From Pseudomonadota bacterium (GTDB taxonomy: Bacteria; Desulfobacterota; WTBG01; CAIYCZ01): a DNA stretch of 7,333 nt. The position numbers and the translations under genes are program-made. How positions within the stretch are numbered: position 1 is the stretch's first letter; each line of letters begins with the position of its first letter. Shown in pieces: positions 1 through 5,680 of this stretch. The notes under the pieces are model-generated. The model saw only the letters and a program-made list of their open reading frames with translations, was not told where the DNA came from and did not search any database. The DNA lies in contig JAPLIX010000338.1 of the NCBI GenBank assembly GCA_026388865.1, positions 1 through 7,333 of the forward strand, given 5' to 3'.

Positions 1-35
1 GAGTGATGTGTAAAAAGAGGAAGGCAGATGATTGT

Positions 36-668
36 ATGAAAAAAACAGCGGGCAGCTTAGCGCTTCTTGCAGGCGCAGTTATTTTTCTGTTTGCTCTGGC
101 CGGATGCAAAAACAATTTCACTGTGACGCTGGATAAGGACAGCTATACGGCTAAAGACAATGGCACTGCAACACTTACCAATAAAGGCCCTGTTACCGCA
201 TTTCTGCCAGGCTGCAGCCAGTTCTCCTATGAAAAGCTGGTTGACGGCCAGTGGATTGATCAGGGTCCCAATGTTGTCTGTGTGTGGGAGGGCAATGTGG
301 TGCCTGTTGCTGCAGGAAGCTCGCACGAGTCAGCGTTTACTGCAAAAGACGCCGGCTCCTGGCGGCTCCGGTACCTGGTTGCGTTCGGCTGCACTGAAGG
401 CAAACCCATGAGCGAGGCAAACTGCACGGCGCAGATTACCATCTATTCTCCGCAGTTTCAGGTGGCAGGGGGCTCGCAGGACAACGGGTGCGTGGAATCA
501 GGCGGCACCGTGAGCGCGGCTAACTGCTGCCAGAGCAGCGGCGATTTTCCCAATACCTGCGCAATCGGTGCCTGCGGGTGCGCGCCAGAAAACAGCCATA
601 TAATATTGGCGTGCCTGTGCCCTGATGACATGTGCTTTGACGGCACAGCATGCGTGAAAACACAGTAA
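36..668 (+). CDS. Cysteine-rich secreted lipoprotein, function unknown
   Basis: Predicted 210-residue lipoprotein. I chose the ATG at 36 because an AGAGGAAGG ribosome site (16-24) lies 11 bases upstream and the protein then begins with a normal lipoprotein signal: Lys2-Lys3, a hydrophobic stretch (about residues 5-22) and the lipobox Leu-Ala-Gly-Cys with Cys24 as the lipidation site. An in-frame start at 3 would only add 11 charged residues. After Cys24, residues 25-145 read as a beta-rich, probably immunoglobulin-like module with four cysteines. Residues 152-207 form a compact tail with ten cysteines and recognisable pieces GDFPNTC, GACGCAP, ENSH and CFDG. That tail looks like a small disulfide-rich or metal-binding domain, but I cannot name it. 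The product should be membrane-anchored outside the cytoplasm. It is not obviously linked to the reductase operon. Confident of a lipoprotein; function unknown. Confidence 0.8.
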   Translation: MKKTAGSLALLAGAVIFLFALAGCKNNFTVTLDKDSYTAKDNGTATLTNKGPVTAFLPGCSQFSYEKLVDGQWIDQGPNVVCVWEGNVVPVAAGSSHESAFTAKDAGSWRLRYLVAFGCTEGKPMSEANCTAQITIYSPQFQVAGGSQDNGCVESGGTVSAANCCQSSGDFPNTCAIGACGCAPENSHIILACLCPDDMCFDGTACVKTQ

Positions 669-676
669 TGAGTTTC

Positions 677-809
677 GAGTAACGAGTGCTGAGTAAAATA
701 AAAAAGGCGAAAAATTTTTCATGCCTCTTCGCCTTTTTATTTATTCACCGCTGAGAGCGCAGCGTTCGCTGAGGATTATCTATTGCCTTAAACTCATCAC
801 TCGTTACTC
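677..809. repeat. Imperfect inverted repeat enclosing the terminator
   Basis: The 18 bases at 677-694 match the reverse complement of 792-809 with a single mismatch, so the segment could fold into a long hairpin around the terminator at 700-739. Each arm is built from short GAGT/CGAGT-like units (for example GAGTAACGAGTG at 677-688), and further related units follow at 810-821. It looks like a low-complexity dispersed-repeat family rather than an insertion sequence: there is no open reading frame and no clear target duplication. Confidence 0.5.
700..739. terminator. Bidirectional rho-independent terminator
   Basis: Bases 701-711 pair perfectly with 728-738, giving an 11-bp stem whose core is GGCGAA/TTCGCC. 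An A-run precedes the core on the left and a T-run follows it on the right, so the hairpin is followed by U-rich RNA in both directions. It lies between two convergent genes (lipoprotein ending at 668, dehydrogenase ending at 851), as expected for a shared terminator. The 110 bases from 741 to 850 hold only the right-hand repeat arm and CTATTGCCT-like stutters. Confidence 0.85.
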
Positions 810-850
810 AGCACTCAGCACTTTTCCCTATTGCCTGTTGCCTTTCCCTG

Positions 851-1753
851 CTATTTATATTCGTAAAATCCTCTCCCCGTTTTCCTTCCCAGGTGCCCTA
901 CTTCCACCAGGCTTACCAGCAGCGGACAGGGCCGGTATTTCGGCTCCTTGAATCCGTCATAAAGCGCCTGCTGCATGGACAGCACCACGTCAAGCCCGAT
1001 AAAGTCCGCCAGTTCCAGCGGCCCCATGGGGTGGTTCATGCCGAGCTTCAGCGCCATATCTATCTCTTCCCTGGTTGACACACCCTCATGCAGGCAGAAA
1101 ATCGCCTCATTGATAAGCGTTTGAATCAGGCGGCTGGTAACAAAACAGGGCCGGTCAGTCACTGTTATGGGGGATTTACCCATCTCGAGCGCCAGGCGTT
1201 TAACGGTCTGATAGGTTTCCTCTGAGGTCGCCGGGGTTCTGACGATTTCAAGCAGCTTCATCTTCTGTGCCGGATACATAAAGTGCATGCCGATCACTTT
1301 GTCCGGCCGCCTGGTTGAACGCGCAAGCCTCCCGACGGGCACGGAGCTGGTATTGGTGGAAAAGATGACCTGCGGGGCACAGATCTTGTCCAGCGTTGAA
1401 AAGATATCAATCTTTGCCGCAGCGCTTTCCACCGCAGCCTCGATGATAAAATCCGCCTTTGCCAGGTCCTCAAGATTTTTCGAGAACGATATGAGAGACA
1501 GGACCTTGTCTTTGTCCTTTTTATCTATTTTCCCGATTTCTACCGCTTTGCTGAGGTTATGAGAGATCTCCTTCTGCGCTTTCTCAATCATCTCCTCGTA
1601 GGGCTCAACAACTATCACCCGGTACCCGGTCTGGGCTGCAACCTGGGCTATCCCCTTGCCCATCTGCCCGGCCCCGACCAGACCGATGGTGGTGATCAGT
1701 TTTTTTGCTGTCTTTTTACTGCGTTGCTTTGCAACCTTTTTTTGTGCTGTCAT
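851..1753 (-). CDS. hbd: 3-hydroxybutyryl-CoA (3-hydroxyacyl-CoA) dehydrogenase
   Basis: NAD(P)-dependent cytoplasmic enzyme interconverting 3-hydroxyacyl-CoA and 3-oxoacyl-CoA (butyrate, fatty-acid or aromatic-acid pathways). The 300-residue product has the Rossmann motif GAGQMG (27-32), an acidic Glu50 at the end of the second strand, the NTSS segment ending at Ser137, catalytic His157 in HFMYP, and Glu169. The C-terminal helical domain has MGPLELADFIGLD and ends in GRKTGRGFYEY. Compared with the usual family pattern, HFFNP reads HFMYP, and the Asn of the later NR motif is Ser207 (VTSRL), a variant I recall in other bacterial homologues. A Lys/Arg-rich extension of about 20 residues precedes the nucleotide-binding domain. 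I chose the ATG at 1753; a GTG at 1774 would add seven residues but lacks a clear ribosome site. It stands alone and diverges from the reductase operon. PaaH-type dehydrogenase is the main alternative name. Confidence 0.92.
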   Translation of the reverse strand: MTAQKKVAKQRSKKTAKKLITTIGLVGAGQMGKGIAQVAAQTGYRVIVVEPYEEMIEKAQKEISHNLSKAVEIGKIDKKDKDKVLSLISFSKNLEDLAKADFIIEAAVESAAAKIDIFSTLDKICAPQVIFSTNTSSVPVGRLARSTRRPDKVIGMHFMYPAQKMKLLEIVRTPATSEETYQTVKRLALEMGKSPITVTDRPCFVTSRLIQTLINEAIFCLHEGVSTREEIDMALKLGMNHPMGPLELADFIGLDVVLSMQQALYDGFKEPKYRPCPLLVSLVEVGHLGRKTGRGFYEYK

Positions 1754-1791
1754 AAACTCTATGTAACCTCTCACTGATTAATTGTATTAAT

Positions 1792-1884
1792 GAGCTGTCA
1801 GCTATCAGCCTTCAGCCTTTTCTTTGTGCCTTTTCTTTGTGCCTTTTTTCCATTCCGCAATCTGCATTCTAAAATCTGCAATTA
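1792..1884. repeat. Cluster of short direct repeats in the divergent intergenic region
   Basis: Three kinds of stutter lie side by side. First are degenerate TCAGC units (GTCAGC, ATCAGCC, TTCAGCC) at about 1797-1817. Next is a perfect tandem 13-mer, CCTTTTCTTTGTG at 1816-1828 and again at 1829-1841, with a partial third copy. Then AATCTGCA occurs twice, at 1859-1866 and 1873-1880. No gene is visible here. The rest of 1885-1960 shows only a weak hairpin (CCTGTC 1901-1906 with GACAGG 1919-1924). Confidence 0.6.
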
Positions 1885-1961
1885 GTTCTCCCCCCGACCA
1901 CCTGTCCCTGCCTCCGGTGACAGGCTTAATAAAATAGTAAATCTATGGTGTTGTGTCAAAT

Positions 1962-1992
1962 AAAAACTTGCCGCGCCGGACCGTCGGGCGCG
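1962..1992 (-). terminator. Possible minus-strand terminator or GC-rich hairpin
   Basis: CGCGCC (1972-1977) pairs with GGCGCG (1987-1992) around a 9-base loop. Read on the minus strand, the stem is followed within a few bases by the U-rich stretch complementary to 1962-1966. It could stop antisense transcripts before they reach the dehydrogenase gene. Alternatively it is a protein-binding site just upstream of the candidate promoter for the regulator operon. The stem is short, so this is tentative. Confidence 0.3.
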
Positions 1993-2006
1993 AACGAAAT
2001 ATTTTA

Positions 2007-2040
2007 TTGACATGCGCTATCGGTTAGGTTACTTAATATT
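2007..2040 (+). promoter_or_regulatory. Candidate promoter for the regulator-reductase operon
   Basis: A perfect TTGACA (-35) lies at 2007-2012 in an AT-rich stretch. The best -10 look-alike, TAATAT at 2034-2039, is 21 bases away, which is longer than the usual 17. The hexamers at the ideal distance match poorly. The promoter is therefore either weak or activator-dependent, or the -35 match is accidental. It is placed correctly, 50-80 bases ahead of the regulator's start codon. Confidence 0.4.
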
Positions 2041-2060
2041 TCATATACTTAACTATTAAG
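2030..2060. promoter_or_regulatory. Candidate MarR operator (palindrome plus half-site)
   Basis: CTTAA-CTA-TTAAG at 2048-2060 is a 13-bp interrupted palindrome. The same half-site, TACTTAA, occurs at 2030-2036 and 2046-2052, a spacing of 16 bases. CTTAATA (2032-2038) also pairs with TATTAAG (2054-2060). Short AT-rich inverted repeats next to the promoter of their own gene are typical MarR-family operators, so autoregulation is the natural inference. The site overlaps the -10 region and likely transcript start. Confidence 0.45.
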
Positions 2061-2089
2061 CTTATCACAACGGGAGGGGGTACAAAACC

Positions 2090-2551
2090 ATGACGAAACA
2101 AAATACCATGAGCAGAATAGAGGAGATTGAGCAGCACATCATTGAGTTCCGCAACCTGTTCGTGCAGCTGTTCAAAAAGATGGTGAAAAGCAGCAGCACC
2201 AAGGTCGGCATCCGCTTCAGCCCATCCCAGATGCGCGCTATGGCAGCCTTTCATGAGGATCGGGAATATCGCATGGGCGAGCTCAGCAAGATTGCCCAGG
2301 TCACCATGCCCTTCATGACGGAAATGGTTGACGGGCTGGTAAAGGGGGGAATACTTGAGCGCGTCAGGGACGTTGCAGACAGAAGGGTCGTTAAGGTCAA
2401 ACTGTCGAACCAGGGCAGAAACGTTCACAAGCAGTTCGTGAAAACACGGGCCCGGGAGGTGGAAAGCATTTTCGCCAAGCTCGACAGCAGAGATCAGGCA
2501 GAGTTACTAAAATTGTTAAAGAAAATGTCAGAGATTTTTAAAAAGATTTAA
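2090..2551 (+). CDS. MarR-family winged helix-turn-helix transcriptional regulator
   Basis: A 153-residue DNA-binding protein, normal length for MarR proteins, which usually act as dimeric repressors released by a small ligand or by oxidation. N-terminal helices (about 8-35) would form the dimer interface. Residues 62-84 carry the helix-turn-helix (MGELSKIAQV then the TEMVDGLVK recognition helix). Residues 86-106 form the wing with the family signature GGILERVRDVADRR and VKVKLS. C-terminal helices (about 115-153) complete the dimerisation domain. It contains no cysteine, so direct thiol redox sensing is unlikely. A strong purine-rich ribosome site (GGGAGGGGG, 2072-2080) precedes the ATG at 2090; an ATG at 2108 is a less likely alternative. 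Only 15 bases separate its stop from the first iron-protein gene, so it is probably co-transcribed and controls this operon. The ligand is unknown. Confidence 0.92.
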   Translation: MTKQNTMSRIEEIEQHIIEFRNLFVQLFKKMVKSSSTKVGIRFSPSQMRAMAAFHEDREYRMGELSKIAQVTMPFMTEMVDGLVKGGILERVRDVADRRVVKVKLSNQGRNVHKQFVKTRAREVESIFAKLDSRDQAELLKLLKKMSEIFKKI

Positions 2552-2566
2552 GGAAAGGAACAGGAC

Positions 2567-3406
2567 ATGCGCCAGATAGCGATTTACGGCAAGGGCGGGA
2601 TAGGGAAATCGACGGTGGCAGCGCACCTCTCATACACGTTTGCCGACCGGGGGATGAAGGTATTGCAGGTGGGGTGCAGCCCGAAGAACGACAGCACCCG
2701 GCCGCTGCTGGATGATTTCCCGAAGACCATCCTGGATGTATTGCGGGAAAAGGAATTTGACTATGAGGCAGTGGAAGTGGGTGACGTGGTGTATGAATCA
2801 CCCATAGCGTTTAAGAACGGGGGCAAAGTCTGCTGCGCGGAGAGCGGGGGCCCTGAGCCGGGGGTAGGCTGCGGAGGCAAAGGGGTGGTGGAGGCGATAG
2901 AGACCCTGACGCGGCTGAATGTTTTTAAGAACTACAATTTTGACATGGTCATCTATGACATCCTGGGGGACGTGGTATGCGGGGGATTTTCGCTGCCCAT
3001 CCGTCAGGGCTATGCGCAGGAGACCTACGTGGTGGCGAGCGGAGAGCTTGAGGCACTGTACCAGGTGACCAATGTGTCAAAGGTCATCAAGCGTTTTGAA
3101 GTGCGCTCGGGTGCCAAGCTCGGGGGGCTGATCATCAACCTGCGCCGGGTAAAGAATGAACTGCAGATGGTGCAGGACTTTGCGCAGAAGATAGGCACGC
3201 GGATCATCGGCATCATACCGTTCAGCCAGATCGTGAAAGAATGCGGCGGGCAGGCCAAGACCGTGTTCACGCTTGCGCCCGAGTCTGAAGAGGCAAAAAT
3301 ATACACCGGGATCGGGGACGCGCTTCTGGCCAACAAGAACCTGGTGATACCGAACACCATAGATTTTGAAGATCTGTATGAATGGTGGCTGCAGTATTTT
3401 GAATAG
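2567..3406 (+). CDS. Nitrogenase-superfamily iron protein (NifH/BchX-like), copy 1, altered switch I
   Basis: A 279-residue P-loop ATPase of the NifH/BchL/BchX/CfbC superfamily. Such proteins are homodimers that bridge one [4Fe-4S] cluster and deliver low-potential electrons to a catalytic partner with ATP hydrolysis. Walker A GKGGIGKST lies at 8-16. Cluster ligands are Cys102 (in GPEPGVGCGGKG) and Cys138 (in VVCGGF). Switch II DILGD (131-135) is intact. Switch I, normally GCDPKxDST, reads GCSPKNDST: the aspartate corresponding to Asp39 of Azotobacter NifH is Ser38, while the second aspartate, Asp42, is kept. The arginine that follows GCxG in NifH (ADP-ribosylation target) is Lys105. The C-terminus ends with FEDLYEWW. 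The start at 2567 follows an AGGAAAGGA site. It forms a tandem pair with the next gene, about half of residues identical by eye. A specialised or heterodimeric role is inferred. Confidence 0.9.
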   Translation: MRQIAIYGKGGIGKSTVAAHLSYTFADRGMKVLQVGCSPKNDSTRPLLDDFPKTILDVLREKEFDYEAVEVGDVVYESPIAFKNGGKVCCAESGGPEPGVGCGGKGVVEAIETLTRLNVFKNYNFDMVIYDILGDVVCGGFSLPIRQGYAQETYVVASGELEALYQVTNVSKVIKRFEVRSGAKLGGLIINLRRVKNELQMVQDFAQKIGTRIIGIIPFSQIVKECGGQAKTVFTLAPESEEAKIYTGIGDALLANKNLVIPNTIDFEDLYEWWLQYFE

Positions 3407-3422
3407 AAGAGAGGAGAGACTG

Positions 3423-4268
3423 ATGAGGCAGTTAGCAATATATGGCAAGGGCGGGATAGGGAAATCCATGGTTTCATCCCACATCTCCTTTGGCCTTGGG
3501 GACATGGGGCTGAAGGTAATGCACGTTGGGTGCGACCCGAAGCATGACAGCACGCGTCTTTTGCTGCGGGGGAAGATGCCGAAGACGGTGCTGGACACGC
3601 TGCGGCGGAAGAACTTTGATCTCAAGGCAATCACGCGGGACGAGATAGTGTTTGCCAGCCCGCTGAATGAGGAGTGCAAGGGGAAGATCTACTGCGCGGA
3701 GAGCGGGGGTCCGGACCCGGGTCTTGGGTGCGGCGGCAAAGGGGTGATCGAGGCGATAGAGGCGCTGCAGCATTTGAATGTGTATAAGGAGCTGGAGCTT
3801 GACGTGGTGCTGTATGATGTTCTGGGAGACGTGGTATGCGGCGGGTTCTCCATGCCGATCAGGCAGGGATATGCTGAGGAGATATATATCGTGAGCAGCG
3901 GCGAGATCGAAGTGCTGTTTGCGGCGTCAAACATCTGCAAGGCCGTGTCCAGGTTCGCGGGCAGGTCCGGGGCGCGGCTGGGCGGCATCATCGGCAACCT
4001 GCGGGAACTGAAGAACGAGGAAGAGATACTTACCACGTTTGCGGAGATGATGGGTACGCAGGTGGTGGGGTTTATCCCCTACAGCGAGAAGATAAAGGAA
4101 TGCTCGGGGAAAGGCATGACGCTCTACCAGCTGGCGCCTGATTCAAAGGAGTGTGATGCGTTCCGGACGCTCACCGAAAATATCTGGAACAATAAAATGT
4201 TCACCATTCCCAAATCGATGAGGTTTGAAGACCTGTATGCCTGGTGGCGCGGAATAGTTAAAAAATAA
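3423..4268 (+). CDS. Nitrogenase-superfamily iron protein (NifH/BchX-like), copy 2
   Basis: A 281-residue paralogue of the preceding gene, starting 16 bases after its stop behind GAGGAGAG (3411-3418). A longer reading from 3366 would overlap copy 1 and has no family support. It has Walker A GKGGIGKS (8-15), followed by Met16 where NifH has Thr. Switch I is canonical, GCDPKHDST (36-44), with both aspartates. Cluster ligands are Cys103 (GPDPGLGCGGKG) and Cys139 (VVCGGF), and switch II is DVLGD (132-136). As in copy 1, Lys106 replaces the ADP-ribosylated arginine of NifH, and the C-terminal FEDLYAWW is shared. The ESGGP(E/D)PG wording is closer to NifH and BchX than to BchL. It is probably the main electron donor to the catalytic pair downstream, with copy 1 as alternative or partner. 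Codons end strongly in G (GGG, CGG, GCG, CTG), as in copy 1 but unlike the two genes that follow. Confidence 0.92.
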   Translation: MRQLAIYGKGGIGKSMVSSHISFGLGDMGLKVMHVGCDPKHDSTRLLLRGKMPKTVLDTLRRKNFDLKAITRDEIVFASPLNEECKGKIYCAESGGPDPGLGCGGKGVIEAIEALQHLNVYKELELDVVLYDVLGDVVCGGFSMPIRQGYAEEIYIVSSGEIEVLFAASNICKAVSRFAGRSGARLGGIIGNLRELKNEEEILTTFAEMMGTQVVGFIPYSEKIKECSGKGMTLYQLAPDSKECDAFRTLTENIWNNKMFTIPKSMRFEDLYAWWRGIVKK

Positions 4269-4277
4269 CCGGATATT

Positions 4278-4340
4278 ATCTGGAACTCAAGAAATCAGGA
4301 AATTGTTATTTTTTTCATCATGAGTTCCTGAGTTCCAGAT
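4278..4340. repeat. Hairpin with 12-bp arms between the iron-protein and catalytic genes
   Basis: ATCTGGAACTCA (4278-4289) is the exact reverse complement of 4329-4340. An inner pair (TCAGGAA 4295-4301 with TTCCTGA 4325-4331) extends or competes with this stem, and TGAGTTCC is repeated in tandem at 4321-4336. A T-run (about 4309-4315) sits in the loop rather than after the stem, so this is not a standard terminator. It may be a dispersed repeat, an RNA-processing or stability element, or a partial attenuator between the two halves of the operon. Confidence 0.5.
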
Positions 4341-4369
4341 TAAATAATAGCAGAATATTTTCCCTACGT

Positions 4370-4387
4370 TCCCGATATCTATCGGGA
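4370..4387. repeat. Tight palindromic hairpin upstream of the large catalytic subunit
   Basis: TCCCGAT (4370-4376) and ATCGGGA (4381-4387) form a perfect 7-bp stem with a 4-base loop, about 50 bases before the next start codon and without a following T-run. It could be a small repetitive palindrome, a regulator site or a 5'-end-protecting RNA hairpin. Nothing decides between these. Confidence 0.4.
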
Positions 4388-4438
4388 CTGCGGTGGTATC
4401 CTGACGAAACGAATAACCAGACAAGGAGAGCGCAGATT

Positions 4439-5680
4439 ATGGCATTAAAAAATTATGAGCACTGCTGTTCAACAATTCAGGCACTGGCAAGCCTGGGAAA
4501 AATTGAAGGTGTTATACCGCTTCTTCACGGCCCGCAGCCCTGCTCCTATCAAAACCAGGTGGGCTCCATGTCGTGCCGCCCCTCTCAGCTGCTCACCGCG
4601 GGGACCCTCATCAACAAAAGCGATGTCATTTTCGGCGGCGAAGAAGGCCTCAAGCTGCAGATCGCAAACATCTACAAAAAATATAAACCGAAAGTCATTG
4701 TCGTCATCAACACCTGCGTGCCGCAGCTCATCGGCGAGGACATTGACGGCGTGATCGCCGAGCTCAAGCAGAAAATTCCCGAGCTGAAGGTGACCTATGC
4801 CCAGACCGGGTTCAACTTCCCGCGCTCCATGGTGCTGGGCTCTGATGTGTCCTGGGTATCAATTGTTGAGACCTTTAAGCATCTGGACAAGACGCCCGGC
4901 TCCATCGGCATTGTGGGAAGAGCCGGCCAGGACGCGGGAAACCTCGCGGCCCTGGAAATCCCGCTGAAGAAAGCAGGTCTCAACACCTTTGTCTTTCCCG
5001 CTCCGCACATTGATGAAATGGAACGGATCGTGTGCGCTGAGCACATCTACCCGATCCACGTCACGCCCTATCTCACCTGCAAAAAGCTGGATGAGGAATT
5101 CAATACCGAAAGCCGCTACATTGAAATTCCCGCGGGCATTGAAGGAACGTCCCGCTTTCTGCGCGGCATCGCGGATTATGAAAAATGCCAGAAGCTGCAC
5201 GACATCGTGGATAAAGAGGAAAAGCGCGTTAAGCCGGAGCTGGAAAATATCCGCAGGGAATTCGCCAAACAGAAGGTGCGCATGCTGCTGGTCTCAGGGC
5301 CGGCCAATGAGGTGTCCATCGGCAAAATCATAGCAGAGTTCGGCGCCGAGGTTTTCATTGTCCCTGCCATGAAAAATAAATTTATGCAGCAGGAGAAAAA
5401 AATCATGGAGGAGCGCTACGGCGCTACCTTTATCGAGGAGGACTTTGACACGGTTGAAGACCTGATACAGCAATATAAACCCAACGTGGTCCAGGTCGAG
5501 TTCCAGGCCCAGGTGGAAACCGTCCCCTATTTCATTCCCACGCTCATCAACATGCTCTACCTGTGCGAATACGGCTATGACTACGCGCTTGATCTCGGCA
5601 GCAACTTTTTCCGGATTCTGCACCGGCCCATCTATGAAAAATGGCAGCTGCTCATGCAAACATACGGAGGCTTACAATGA
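4439..5680 (+). CDS. Nitrogenase component 1-type large subunit (BchY/NifD-like)
   Basis: A 413-residue member of the NifD/K/E/N and BchN/B/Y/Z family, expected to be the catalytic-component subunit that supplies most ligands of the electron-accepting cluster. Three cysteine positions stand where family ligands do: Cys9 or Cys10 (YEHCCST), Cys35 (HGPQPCSY) and Cys93 (VVINTCVPQLIGED). The last motif closely resembles the VVIN-CVP wording I recall from BchY. GGEEGLKLQI (66-75) matches the family's GG-x-LK helix. Domains: I about 1-150, II about 150-265, III about 280-413. I find no cysteine aligning with the FeMo-cofactor ligand Cys275 of NifD and no counterpart of its His442, so a nitrogenase-type cofactor is unlikely. 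The N-terminus is very short. The start at 4439 is set by AAGGAG at 4423-4428. Its stop overlaps the next start (ATGA, 5677-5680), indicating translational coupling. NifE/N-like scaffold is the main alternative. Confidence 0.88.
   Translation: MALKNYEHCCSTIQALASLGKIEGVIPLLHGPQPCSYQNQVGSMSCRPSQLLTAGTLINKSDVIFGGEEGLKLQIANIYKKYKPKVIVVINTCVPQLIGEDIDGVIAELKQKIPELKVTYAQTGFNFPRSMVLGSDVSWVSIVETFKHLDKTPGSIGIVGRAGQDAGNLAALEIPLKKAGLNTFVFPAPHIDEMERIVCAEHIYPIHVTPYLTCKKLDEEFNTESRYIEIPAGIEGTSRFLRGIADYEKCQKLHDIVDKEEKRVKPELENIRREFAKQKVRMLLVSGPANEVSIGKIIAEFGAEVFIVPAMKNKFMQQEKKIMEERYGATFIEEDFDTVEDLIQQYKPNVVQVEFQAQVETVPYFIPTLINMLYLCEYGYDYALDLGSNFFRILHRPIYEKWQLLMQTYGGLQ

Noticed and set aside
677..821. CRISPR-like array
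   Set aside because: The GAGT-type units are short, irregular and inverted, with no regular spacers and no cas genes.
2567..3406. BchL of dark protochlorophyllide reductase
   Set aside because: The cluster-loop wording ESGGPEPGVGCGGKG is NifH/BchX-like rather than the BchL pattern I know, and no chlorophyll biosynthesis gene is nearby.
3366..3422. Upstream start for the second iron protein giving a 300-residue protein
   Set aside because: It would overlap the end of the first iron-protein gene, add a non-family leader, and ignore the good ribosome site just before 3423.
3077..3679. Long minus-strand open frames opposite the iron-protein genes
   Set aside because: They have no recognisable motif and no ribosome site, and they mirror strongly conserved coding sequence on the plus strand.
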